Below are positions 43,861-51,939 of a stretch of DNA of 64,000 bases, piece after piece. The notes beneath the pieces were generated by a model, which saw only the letters and a program-made list of their open reading frames with translations, was not told where the DNA came from and made no database searches. Source of the stretch: Mycolicibacterium poriferae (GTDB lineage: Bacteria > Actinomycetota > Actinomycetes > Mycobacteriales > Mycobacteriaceae); assembly GCF_010728325.1 (NCBI RefSeq), contig NZ_AP022570.1, forward strand, positions 2,666,001 through 2,730,000, written 5' to 3'. The translations under genes and the position numbers were made by a program. Position 1 is the first letter of the stretch. Each line of letters opens with the position of its first letter.

Positions 43861-45675
43861 ATGGCCACATTGATCTCATCCGTAACACGCGCTGTCGCGC
43901 TGATGTCCGCCGTCGCGACCGTGGCCGCGCTGAGTGCATGCACCCCCCGTCCCGACGGGCCCGAACCGGTCGCCGAGCGGTTCTTCCTCGCCCTGGCCGA
44001 GGGGGACACCTCGTCGGCCAGCGAGTTCGCCGACCGGCCCGAACTGGCCCGCGCCGCGCTCAACGAGGCATGGGCGGGTCTGCAGGCCACCGGCTTGGAC
44101 GCGCAGATCCTGAGCTCCAAGTACGCCGAGGACACCGGCAGCATCGCCTACCGCTACACCTGGCACCTGCCCAAGGACCGGACCTGGAGCTACGACGGCC
44201 AGCTGAACATGATCCGAGACGACGGACGGTGGCAGGTACGTTGGAGCGCCACCGACATCCACCCTCGGCTGGGCGAGAACCAGACCTTCGCCCTGCGCGC
44301 CGACGACCCACCGCGCGCCTCGGTCCACGAGCGCAGCGGCACGAACGTGCTGGTGCCCGGCTACCGCTACCACTTCGCGCTGGACGCCCAGCAGGCCGGC
44401 AGCGCACTGATGCCCACCGCCCGCGTCGTCGCCGATGTGCTGCGCCGGTTCGACAACACCCTCGATGCCCAGCGCCTGGCCGAGCAGTCCAGTTCGATCA
44501 AGGGGCCGCTGAGCCTGATCACGCTGCGCAAGGCCGACCACGACGAGGTCGTCGGAGCCCTGGCCGCCCTGCCCGGGGTGGTCATCACGCCGCAGCCCGA
44601 GATGGTGCCCACCGACGAGGATTTCGCGCCCACCCTGATCAACGAGATCAAGAAGACGGTGACCGATGACCTGGATGGGACGCCGGGCTGGCGCGTCGTC
44701 ACGGTCAACCAGAACGGCGCCGACGTCGACGTGCTGCACGAGGTGCGCGGTGACCCGGCGCCGTCGGTCAGCATCAGCCTGGACCGATCGGTGCAGGAGG
44801 CGGCGCAGAACGCCGTCGACATCACCGGTAAGCAGGCGATGATCGTCGTGATCCGACCCTCCACCGGCGAAATCCTGGCCGTGGCGCAGAACGAGGCCGC
44901 CGACCGGGAGGGCCCGATCGCCACGATGGGCCTCTACCCGCCGGGGTCGACGTTCAAGATCGTCACCGCGGGTGCGGCCATCGAGCGCGATATGGCGACC
45001 CCCAACACGCTGCTGGGATGTCCCGGGCGGATGGACATCGGCCATCGCAGCGTGCCCAACTACGGCGGCTTCGACCTCGGCACCGTGCCGATGTCCCGGG
45101 CCTTCGCCAGTTCCTGCAACACCACGTTCGCCGAACTGGCCAGCCGGATGCCGCCGCGCGGGCTCACCCAGGCCGCCGCCCAGTACGGCATCGGACCCGA
45201 CTACCGCATCGCCGGGCTTCCCACGGTCAGCGGGTCGGTGCCCCCCACGGTGAATCTCACCGAGCGCACCGAGGACGGTTTCGGTCAGGGCAAAGTGGTG
45301 GCCAGCCCGTTCGGAATGGCGCTGGCGGCGGCGACGGTGGCGGCCGGGCACACCCCGGTGCCCAAGCTCATCGACGGCCGGGAGACCGAGATCACCGGGG
45401 ACCGCGCCCAGATTCCGGCCGAGGTCGTGGAAAGCCTGCGGCCGATGATGCGGCTGGTGGTGACCAACGGGACCGCCGAAGATCTCCAGGGCGCCGGTGA
45501 CGTGCGCGGAAAGACCGGTGAAGCGGAGTTCGCCGGCGGCTCCCACTCGTGGTTCACCGGATATCGCGGGGACATGGCGTTCTCGGCGTTGATCGTCGGC
45601 GGTGGCAGCTCGGAGTACGCGGTGCGCATGCTCAAGGGCATGCTCGACGCCCTCCCGCCCGATTTCCTGGCCTGA
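43861..45675 (+). CDS. Penicillin-binding lipoprotein, class B type (Rv2864c-like)
   Basis: A 604-residue exported transpeptidase for cell-wall cross-linking. Signal peptide with lipobox LSACTP, then a MecA-N/NTF2-like domain (residues about 25-140), a dimerisation domain, and the transpeptidase with its three motifs: STFK in PGSTFKIVTAG, SCN in ASSCNTTF, and KTG in RGKTGEAEF. ATG at 43861 follows the repeat region; upstream frame is low-complexity. Next gene 21 bases downstream. Confidence 0.95.
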   Translation: MATLISSVTRAVALMSAVATVAALSACTPRPDGPEPVAERFFLALAEGDTSSASEFADRPELARAALNEAWAGLQATGLDAQILSSKYAEDTGSIAYRYTWHLPKDRTWSYDGQLNMIRDDGRWQVRWSATDIHPRLGENQTFALRADDPPRASVHERSGTNVLVPGYRYHFALDAQQAGSALMPTARVVADVLRRFDNTLDAQRLAEQSSSIKGPLSLITLRKADHDEVVGALAALPGVVITPQPEMVPTDEDFAPTLINEIKKTVTDDLDGTPGWRVVTVNQNGADVDVLHEVRGDPAPSVSISLDRSVQEAAQNAVDITGKQAMIVVIRPSTGEILAVAQNEAADREGPIATMGLYPPGSTFKIVTAGAAIERDMATPNTLLGCPGRMDIGHRSVPNYGGFDLGTVPMSRAFASSCNTTFAELASRMPPRGLTQAAAQYGIGPDYRIAGLPTVSGSVPPTVNLTERTEDGFGQGKVVASPFGMALAAATVAAGHTPVPKLIDGRETEITGDRAQIPAEVVESLRPMMRLVVTNGTAEDLQGAGDVRGKTGEAEFAGGSHSWFTGYRGDMAFSALIVGGGSSEYAVRMLKGMLDALPPDFLA

Positions 45676-45696
45676 CGGCGGTACCGTGGAAGGGCC

Positions 45697-46338
45697 ATGA
45701 CCGACATCAACCACGGCAGATCCCACCGCGTCGCCGACGCGTCGTTGGTGCGCGCTCCGGCGGACGCGGTCGAGATGAGGATCTCCGACGCCGACCGCAA
45801 CGGCACGCTGCGCCGACTGCACAACGCGGTGGCCCTCGGACTCATCGACATCGACGAGTTCGAGGAACGCTCGGCGATGGTGTCGCGTGCCCGACTGCGG
45901 TCGGAGTTGGACACCCTGGTAGGGGACCTGCCCGGACCGGGGGCGATCGTCACCTCGGCGGCCGACCGCGTCGAGTTGCGCGGTGTGCTGGGCTCGCTGA
46001 GCCGTCAGGGCGAGTGGATCGTGCCGACCCGGCTGGCGCTGCACCGCCGGATGGGCTCGGTCGACCTAGACCTGACCCGCGCCCGATTCGCCGGTCCCAT
46101 CGTGGTGATCGAGTTGGATCTGGTGTTCGGTGGGCTCGAACTGCGACTTCCCGACGGGGCGAGTGCCTCCATCGACGATGTCGAGGTCAACGTCGGCCGC
46201 GCCCACGATCACCGCAAAGACGCCCCCGCCGAGGGGAAGCCGCACGTCATCCTCACCGGCAAGGTGGTCTGCGGTTCGGTCGACGTGCGGGGTCCCCGAA
46301 AGGGCTGGCGCCGCAACCGGTTCGCCCGCACTACCTGA
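45697..46338 (+). CDS. DUF1707 domain protein with LiaF-like C-terminus
   Basis: A 213-residue cytoplasmic-looking protein. DUF1707 at residues about 25-75 (MRISDADRNGTLRRLHNAVA, then GLIDIDEFEERSAMVSRA). The C-terminal half is a beta-rich repeat like the cell-wall-stress LiaF/DUF2154 domain (VELRGVLGSLSRQGEW, GSVDLDLTRARF). No membrane segment. Likely a stress-linked adaptor; function unknown. Convergent with the sulfotransferase, overlapping it by eight bases. Confidence 0.82.
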   Translation: MTDINHGRSHRVADASLVRAPADAVEMRISDADRNGTLRRLHNAVALGLIDIDEFEERSAMVSRARLRSELDTLVGDLPGPGAIVTSAADRVELRGVLGSLSRQGEWIVPTRLALHRRMGSVDLDLTRARFAGPIVVIELDLVFGGLELRLPDGASASIDDVEVNVGRAHDHRKDAPAEGKPHVILTGKVVCGSVDVRGPRKGWRRNRFARTT

Positions 46339-47503
46339 GCGGTTCGTCGGCCACGCCGTAGCGCTCCTGGTATCGGCGCACCCGTTCCCGCACCTCGCCG
46401 GCGTCGAGACCGGTGTCGGCCCACCGGTAGCGCGCGCCGCCGTGATCGCCGGGATGCGCGGCCAGGTGTTCACGCATCCGGGTTTCGTTGGCGCAGTCCA
46501 GTTCTCGGCCCATCGCCGTGTACAGCGTGCGGACAGTGGCCAGCGGGTCACGCATGAAGTCGGCGAAGTGCACGTCGATGACCTGGCTTTCGGGCAGCAC
46601 ACCGGAATCACGCATCTCGGTGGCCCGTTCCAGCCCGACGACGATCTCTTCGCAGGACTGGGCGGCGCAGTCGGTGATCGAGGATTCGTCGGAGGCCAGC
46701 CGGCGCAGATGATGGGTCAGCGCGCTGATCGAGGAGATCACGTTGAGGGGGTCGCGATGGGTCTGCACGATCAGGGCGTCCGGATACTCGGCGATGAGCG
46801 CGTCGAGATGCCACAGATGCGCCGGCGACTTCAGCAGCCACTGGCCGCCGACCGCGGACTGCAGATGCTGCAGGAACATCCGGTGGTACCGGTAGGCGGG
46901 GCCATGGTCGGCGTCGTAGAGCAGCCACCGGTAGTAGTCGGGCAGGCGGTACTGCACCGAGAAGATCATGCTGGTGAATTGGCCGGCGGTCATGCGCACG
47001 CATTCCTGGCCCACTCGGGCCCCCATCGGGTGGTGCACGAGCAGGCCTGGCACGATCTGCTCGGACATCTCGATGGCGGCCTGGGTCGCGGCGATGCGGG
47101 GGTCGGTCTCGTACTCCCTCGGATCGGGGAGTGGATGCGGGTTGTCCACCTCCCAGGTCAGCGGCGCCCGCAGTGCAGGGTCGGTGGCTAGCAGATCGAA
47201 CAGGATGGTGGTGCCGGTGCGGGGCTGTCCCACGATGACGATGGGTCGCTCGACCGGTGCGGCGGCGACCTCGGGGTGAGTCCCGCGCCAGGCAGTGATC
47301 TGGAGGCGGTGGGTCAGCGCCCGCACGAGGTCGGCGGAGGCGATCTCGACCCCGAGCGCGTTGAGTCTGGCCTGGTTGATCAGACCGTCGCACACCCGGT
47401 CCAGCCCCTCGCGCCAGCTGTCCTCCCCGAAGTCATCACAACCCGCGGCGTGGCAGGCCTGCTCGATCAGGTCGGCAGGGCGGAAGCGTGCCGCCGCGCT
47501 CAC
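46331..47503 (-). CDS. Sulfotransferase family protein
   Basis: A 390-residue PAPS-dependent sulfotransferase-like protein of the large mycobacterial family. The 5'-phosphosulfate loop is IVIVGQPRTGTTILFDLLA; the 3'-phosphate block is VQTHRDPLNVISSISAL; VHFADFMRDPLATVRTLY lies near the end. Acceptor unknown. GTG at 47503 overlaps the stop of the DUF1214 gene, so the two are co-transcribed. Confidence 0.9.
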   Translation of the reverse strand: MSAAARFRPADLIEQACHAAGCDDFGEDSWREGLDRVCDGLINQARLNALGVEIASADLVRALTHRLQITAWRGTHPEVAAAPVERPIVIVGQPRTGTTILFDLLATDPALRAPLTWEVDNPHPLPDPREYETDPRIAATQAAIEMSEQIVPGLLVHHPMGARVGQECVRMTAGQFTSMIFSVQYRLPDYYRWLLYDADHGPAYRYHRMFLQHLQSAVGGQWLLKSPAHLWHLDALIAEYPDALIVQTHRDPLNVISSISALTHHLRRLASDESSITDCAAQSCEEIVVGLERATEMRDSGVLPESQVIDVHFADFMRDPLATVRTLYTAMGRELDCANETRMREHLAAHPGDHGGARYRWADTGLDAGEVRERVRRYQERYGVADEPLR

Positions 47504-48594
47504 GACGCGTCGCCTCGGTGCCGGACCGACGTGTGCACCGTCGGAGGCGCCGGGTTGTCCAGCCAGCGCAGGATCACGAAGCCGCGGCTCCGGCCGCCGG
47601 TGTCCAGCCAGTGTCCGTGTCCGAAGTCCTCGGCGCCGATCGCGATCCGCACCGCGCCGGACCGATCCGGTGCCACGCCCTTGTTGGTGACAGAGCTGTG
47701 CCGGTGGCGTGGCTCGAGGCACTCGTGCCAGACGTTTTCCAGCGTGACGTTCCAGAACCGGGTCTGCGGCGGAGTGAACTCCAGCACCAACGATTGATCC
47801 GGGGCCAGCGCGAACGAGCCGATCATGTAGAGGTTGTCGGGCGTCGTGTCGGCGGCGCCGAGTTCGGCGGCCTCAGCGGTGACCAGGCGGTTGGGCTGAG
47901 CCAGCAGCTCGGGCATCACCGTGCGGTGCAGGGTGGCGAGCTTGACCATCGTCCACGCCATCGCAGTGAACGCCTCGCCGGTGGCCGCATCCGAGGCCGG
48001 CTGCAGCGCCTCCGGGTCCAGGCAGTCGATCGCCATGATGGCCGTCGACTCCGACCACCTGTCGGCGATGTACTCGCGCACCACGACCGCGGAGGCGTCG
48101 TCGGGAATCGCAACCCACTGCGCGGTGCCGAGTTCGTCTGCGGCCGGTCGGGTGGACGAAAGCAGCAGCTCGAAGGATCCACCCACGCAGTGCAGGTCAC
48201 GGTCACCGAGATAGGCGGCCATCCGGCGCGGCGTCAGACCGGTGCCGGCGAGTACCTGGAAACCCAGATAGGAAGTGGTGCCGCGGGTTCCGCTGATCCG
48301 GTATGTCCGGTCGCCGCGGATCGCGGCCAGCAGGTAACGCCCGTCGGGGTTGGGTCCGCCGATCATCCGGGTGGGCGTGCACATGTCGAAGAACAGCGGA
48401 CGCTGCGGGTCGGCCTCCACGGACAGTTCGGTGCACAGTGCACTCACCTTGGCCAGCACCCGCAGCCCTTCGAGCAGTTCACGTTCGTCGGCTGCATCGT
48501 CGACCACCGTCGCGGTCAGGTCCGCCAGCATCTGACGGACGAATTCCCACCCGGCGAGCGCCGCGGCGCCCACATCGTTGCTTTCTGCATCCAC
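47500..48594 (-). CDS. DUF1214-type protein
   Basis: A 364-residue protein. The C-terminal half has the DUF1214 look: SFALAPDQSLVLEF, FWNVTLENVWHECLEP, NKGVAPDRSGAVRIAIG and HWLDTGGRSRGFVILRWLD. Partners of this family are often near sulfotransferases or TetR genes; the activity is unknown. GTG at 48594 is preferred: the palindrome 48597-48611 lies between this codon and the divergent TetR start. ATGs at 48612 and 48615 would make it overlap the TetR gene. Confidence 0.7.
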   Translation of the reverse strand: MDAESNDVGAAALAGWEFVRQMLADLTATVVDDAADERELLEGLRVLAKVSALCTELSVEADPQRPLFFDMCTPTRMIGGPNPDGRYLLAAIRGDRTYRISGTRGTTSYLGFQVLAGTGLTPRRMAAYLGDRDLHCVGGSFELLLSSTRPAADELGTAQWVAIPDDASAVVVREYIADRWSESTAIMAIDCLDPEALQPASDAATGEAFTAMAWTMVKLATLHRTVMPELLAQPNRLVTAEAAELGAADTTPDNLYMIGSFALAPDQSLVLEFTPPQTRFWNVTLENVWHECLEPRHRHSSVTNKGVAPDRSGAVRIAIGAEDFGHGHWLDTGGRSRGFVILRWLDNPAPPTVHTSVRHRGDAS

Positions 48595-48596
48595 AG

Positions 48597-48611
48597 TGAG
48601 ACATAGTCTCA
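48597..48611. promoter_or_regulatory. Operator TGAGAC-ATA-GTCTCA between TetR 3 and the DUF1214 gene
   Basis: Perfect 15-bp palindrome filling almost all the space between two divergent start codons (48594 and 48614). Very likely the TetR 3 binding site. Confidence 0.7.
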
Positions 48612-48613
48612 TC

Positions 48614-49216
48614 ATGGACGTCGTCTCGAGTCGTGATTCGCGTGAAAGCCTGACCGTGCGCAAGCAGCGCGCGACCAAGGCGCGGATTGCGGAGGCCGCG
48701 GCGCGCGCCGTCGCCGACCACGGGCTCGCCGGCGCGACGGTGGAACAGATCGCCGCAGCCGCCGAGGTGGGCCGAGCGACGTTCTTCCGCTACTTCTCGG
48801 CCAAGGAAGACGCGGTCGCCGAGGGGATGACCACCCGGTGGCTCGACGTGATCACCGCCGCCCTGGCCACCCAGCCCCCCGACCTGACCGCCGACGCCGC
48901 GGTACGCGGCGCGTTCGACGACCTCGGCGACGGGTTCGCGGCCATCAGTGACCAGGTGCGCGAACTGGCCGCGCTGACCCGGTCGTCGCCGGTGTTCAGC
49001 GCCTGGACGCTGCAGATCTACCTGCGCTACGAAGCCGCGATCGCCGAGCTGGTGACCCCGCGGTTCACCGACCTGGTGCCAGATGACCCACGCCCGCGGT
49101 TGTTGGGGGCGTTGGCTATGGCTTCGGTCCGGGTCGCGCTCGACGACTGGCTCGTCCACGGTGGGTCACTGCCGGCGCGGGTGCGCTCGGCGCTGGCGTC
49201 GATCACGGTGGCGTGA
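48614..49216 (+). CDS. TetR-family repressor 3
   Basis: A 200-residue TetR regulator with HTH RKQRATKARIAEAAARAVAD, GATVEQIAAAAEVGRATFFR, YFSAKEDAVAEG. It is of a different subgroup from the two island TetRs (GRATFFRYF instead of SRPTLYRYF). Divergent from the DUF1214-sulfotransferase operon, which it probably controls through the palindrome at 48597. Its stop codon begins a tandem repeat. Confidence 0.92.
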   Translation: MDVVSSRDSRESLTVRKQRATKARIAEAAARAVADHGLAGATVEQIAAAAEVGRATFFRYFSAKEDAVAEGMTTRWLDVITAALATQPPDLTADAAVRGAFDDLGDGFAAISDQVRELAALTRSSPVFSAWTLQIYLRYEAAIAELVTPRFTDLVPDDPRPRLLGALAMASVRVALDDWLVHGGSLPARVRSALASITVA

Positions 49217-49350
49217 GCCGACAGTCTCACTCGGTGGCGTGAGCCACCTGTCCGGCCGGGGTGGCGTGAGCCACCAGTCTCACTTGGTGGCGTGAGCCAC
49301 CTGTCCGGCCGGGGTGGCGTGAGCCGCCAGTCTCACTTGGTGGCGTGAGC
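49207..49350. repeat. Alternating 26/27-bp tandem repeat at the TetR 3 stop
   Basis: Six copies of GGTGGCGTGAGCC, spaced 26-27 bases, in A-B-A-B-A-B order (A contains CAGTCTCACT, B contains CTGTCCGGCC). The first includes the TGA stop. Copies followed by ACC form a 6-bp hairpin with a GTGA loop and may terminate both convergent genes. Confidence 0.88.
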
Positions 49351-49358
49351 CGTCGGTG

Positions 49359-49745
49359 TCAGCGCGGGTCGAGTACCGCGAAGCTCAATGTGGCGCGCGC
49401 CGCCAGGCGGTCCCGCGCCGCGTCGGTGACGTCGACGGCGATGATCGACAGCCGTCGCCCCGCTCGCACCACGGTGGCCTCGGCCCGGGCGGGACCCTCC
49501 AGGATGGGCGCCAGGAAATGGATCGTCATGTCGGCGGTCGTCACGTCCTGACCGGGCCCGACGTGACGGTCGGCGAGACGACCAGCGGCGATGTCGATCA
49601 GCGTGGCCACCAGCCCACCCTGTAGCGCACCTCGCCGGTTGACCAGATCGGGACGGTTGTCCAATTCGATCACCAGGCGCTCGTCGGATTCCTCGACGTC
49701 TCGGAAGTCCAGCTGTGCGAACAAGTGCCCGGGGGTGACCTGCAT
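49359..49745 (-). CDS. PaaI-like hotdog thioesterase
   Basis: A 128-residue single-hotdog thioesterase-like protein. NRRGALQGGLVATLIDIAAG is the family helix and active loop region; TADMTIHFLAPILEGPARAE the next strands. Substrate unknown. ATG at 49745, 22 bases from the divergent mapB. Confidence 0.85.
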   Translation of the reverse strand: MQVTPGHLFAQLDFRDVEESDERLVIELDNRPDLVNRRGALQGGLVATLIDIAAGRLADRHVGPGQDVTTADMTIHFLAPILEGPARAEATVVRAGRRLSIIAVDVTDAARDRLAARATLSFAVLDPR

Positions 49746-49767
49746 GCCGGAACGCTAGCATTGCTAC

Positions 49768-50625
49768 ATGTCTGTACGCAGTGCCCTCCGCCCCGGTGAG
49801 GTGTCGCCGACGCTGCCGGTGCCACGGTCGATCGAGCGCCCCGAGTACGTGGGCAAGGCGACCGCACGGGAGGGCAGCGAACCGTGGGTGCAGACCCCCG
49901 AGGTGATCGAGAAGATGAGGGTCGCCGGGCGCATCGCCGCCGGTGCGCTCGCCGAGGCGGGCAAGGCGGTCGCGCCGGGGGTCACCACCGACCACCTGGA
50001 CCGGGTCGCCCACGAGTACATGGTCGATCACGGCGCGTATCCCTCGACACTGGGATACAAGGGTTATCCGAAGTCCTGCTGCACGTCGCTGAACGAGATC
50101 ATCTGCCACGGCATCCCCGACTCGACCGTCATCGAGGACGGTGACATCGTCAACATCGACGTCACCGCCTACATCGACGGCGTGCACGGGGACACCAATG
50201 CGACGTTCCTGGCCGGCAACGTCAGCGAGGAGCACCGGCTGCTGGTCGAACGGACCCACGAAGCCACCCTGCGTGCCATCAAGGCGGTCAAACCCGGTCG
50301 GGCGCTGTCGGTGGTCGGTCGCGTGATCGAGGCCTACGCGAACCGCTTCGGCTACAACGTGGTTCGCGACTTCACCGGGCACGGCATCGGTACGACTTTC
50401 CACAACGGCCTGGTGGTGCTGCACTACGACCAGCCGTCGGTGCAGACGGTGCTCGAACCCGGCATGACGTTCACCATCGAACCGATGATCAACCTCGGCG
50501 AGCTCGACTACGAGATCTGGGATGACGACTGGACGGTCGCCACCAAGGACAAGAAGTGGACCGCGCAGTTCGAGCACACCCTGGTCGTCACCGACTCCGG
50601 CGCGGAGATCCTGACCCAGCTGTGA
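49768..50625 (+). CDS. mapB: Methionine aminopeptidase, type I
   Basis: A 285-residue metalloprotease that removes the initiator Met. Metal ligands in [19 protein letters not shown] (two Asp), GHGIGTTFH (His), TIEPMINLG (Glu) and QFEHTLVVT (Glu). The N-terminal extension with a proline-rich stretch ([20 protein letters not shown]) matches mycobacterial MetAP1c. Length equals that of the M. tuberculosis protein as I recall it. Confidence 0.96.
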   Translation: MSVRSALRPGEVSPTLPVPRSIERPEYVGKATAREGSEPWVQTPEVIEKMRVAGRIAAGALAEAGKAVAPGVTTDHLDRVAHEYMVDHGAYPSTLGYKGYPKSCCTSLNEIICHGIPDSTVIEDGDIVNIDVTAYIDGVHGDTNATFLAGNVSEEHRLLVERTHEATLRAIKAVKPGRALSVVGRVIEAYANRFGYNVVRDFTGHGIGTTFHNGLVVLHYDQPSVQTVLEPGMTFTIEPMINLGELDYEIWDDDWTVATKDKKWTAQFEHTLVVTDSGAEILTQL

Positions 50626-50645
50626 GGCATCGGTAGCCTGGGTCC

Positions 50646-51308
50646 ATGATCCGGCACGCGGTGGGCGCGGCGATGGCGGTGGTCGTCCTGACGGGGTGCG
50701 GGCAGGCGGTGACCGGCACACCGACGTGGCCCGGCGCCCGTCTCGAGCGAGCTGTGCTGACCGCCGCGGATTTTCCCGTTGGTGTGCGCTTCGAGCGGAT
50801 CAACCGCGACCCGGGCCAGGGGGACGGCGCAGGCGCGCCGCCGCCGATGCTGTCCACGCCGGAGGGCTGCACCGACGGGATGACTCGCGACATCGCCGAC
50901 ACCGCGGAACGGGGGCCCGGCAGTGCTGCGGAGTACGTCGTCGACTATGACGGTGCGCGCCTGGTGATCACGGTGCTCACGTGGTCGCTGGATCTGGACC
51001 GGCTGGCAGCCACTGCCGAACGGTGTGCGACGTACAAGACGTTCTTCGACGCGTCGGATCCGGGGATTCCCATGACCACGACGCGGCTGGACACCCCCCG
51101 ACCGCAGGCACTGGTGTACGAGCAGACCATGCACCTGGCGGGGGCGGAGCGCAGCGTGTTCTTCTCGTTCGAGAATGTGGGCTCGATGGCGGTGTTCGGG
51201 ATCGCCTTCCCGACCCCGGATCCCACGATCGACGTCAAAGCCACGCTGCCGCAGACGTTTTTGGAGGTCATGGCCAAGCAGGCCGACAAGGCCGCGCAGG
51301 CCGCATGA
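50646..51308 (+). CDS. Putative lipoprotein of unknown function
   Basis: A 220-residue exported protein. Short signal peptide with lipobox VLTGCG, then a soluble domain with LTAADFPVGVRFERI, CTDGMTRDIADTAERG and AERCATYKTFFD that resembles DUF5642/PknH-sensor-like domains; similarity is weak. Four cysteines could form disulfides. ATG 20 bases after mapB. Confidence 0.75.
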   Translation: MIRHAVGAAMAVVVLTGCGQAVTGTPTWPGARLERAVLTAADFPVGVRFERINRDPGQGDGAGAPPPMLSTPEGCTDGMTRDIADTAERGPGSAAEYVVDYDGARLVITVLTWSLDLDRLAATAERCATYKTFFDASDPGIPMTTTRLDTPRPQALVYEQTMHLAGAERSVFFSFENVGSMAVFGIAFPTPDPTIDVKATLPQTFLEVMAKQADKAAQAA

Positions 51309-51371
51309 CTGCGCCCATCAAGAGCGGTGAAAGCTGCCCGCTGACAGCGCTGCTGGCTGTAGCGTGACGCA

Positions 51372-51935
51372 ATGCCCTCTCCCATGGTGACCGTCGACGG
51401 CTTCGGCGTGCCCGTGGAGGTGGCGGGCCCCGAGAAGGGTTCGGTCGTGGTGGTGCTCGGTGCCGCGCATCAGGCCCCGGCGGCCTACGACCCGGTCTGT
51501 CAGCGGTTGCACACCGCGTCGCTGCGCACCGTGGTGATCGGGCCGGATCCGCGGCTGACCGGCAAGTCGGTGGTCGGCATCCTGGACTCGCTCGATGTGC
51601 GCTGGGCGCTGCTGGTGGGTGACCGGCTGGGCGGTGAGCTGGCCTGGGAGCTGGCCGCCACCCGGCTCGACCGGTTCATCGGGCTGGTGGCCGTCGACCG
51701 CGGACATCCGCGGGTGGCCGACCCGGCCGGGGTCATCCGCGACGAGCACTGCCCGCCGGTGGAGCTGAACACCACGGTTCTGGTCAGTACCAAAGCCGCC
51801 CGCGCCATGGCGGTGGCCAGCCAGCGCTTCGTCTACGGCGAGTACCGGATCGTGGACCTGCTCGGCCGGCGCAACGCGGCCGAATCGACGGCCCAATTGG
51901 CGACCGAGATCGTCATGCGTACGAGCACGTGGTGA
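51372..51935 (+). CDS. Degenerate alpha/beta hydrolase-like protein
   Basis: A 187-residue protein shorter than the usual alpha/beta hydrolase. The nucleophile elbow GxSxG reads VGDRLGGELAWEL, so Asp replaces the serine, and no clear catalytic histidine remains. It is therefore probably not a serine hydrolase; a binding or scaffold role is possible. Transcribed alone, convergent with the NAGGN operon. Confidence 0.6.
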   Translation: MPSPMVTVDGFGVPVEVAGPEKGSVVVVLGAAHQAPAAYDPVCQRLHTASLRTVVIGPDPRLTGKSVVGILDSLDVRWALLVGDRLGGELAWELAATRLDRFIGLVAVDRGHPRVADPAGVIRDEHCPPVELNTTVLVSTKAARAMAVASQRFVYGEYRIVDLLGRRNAAESTAQLATEIVMRTSTW

Positions 51936-51939
51936 TGTT

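Noticed and set aside
43876..46044. Minus-strand open frame of 722 codons opposite the penicillin-binding lipoprotein
   Set aside because: Antisense shadow; the plus strand has signal peptide, lipobox and all three transpeptidase motifs.
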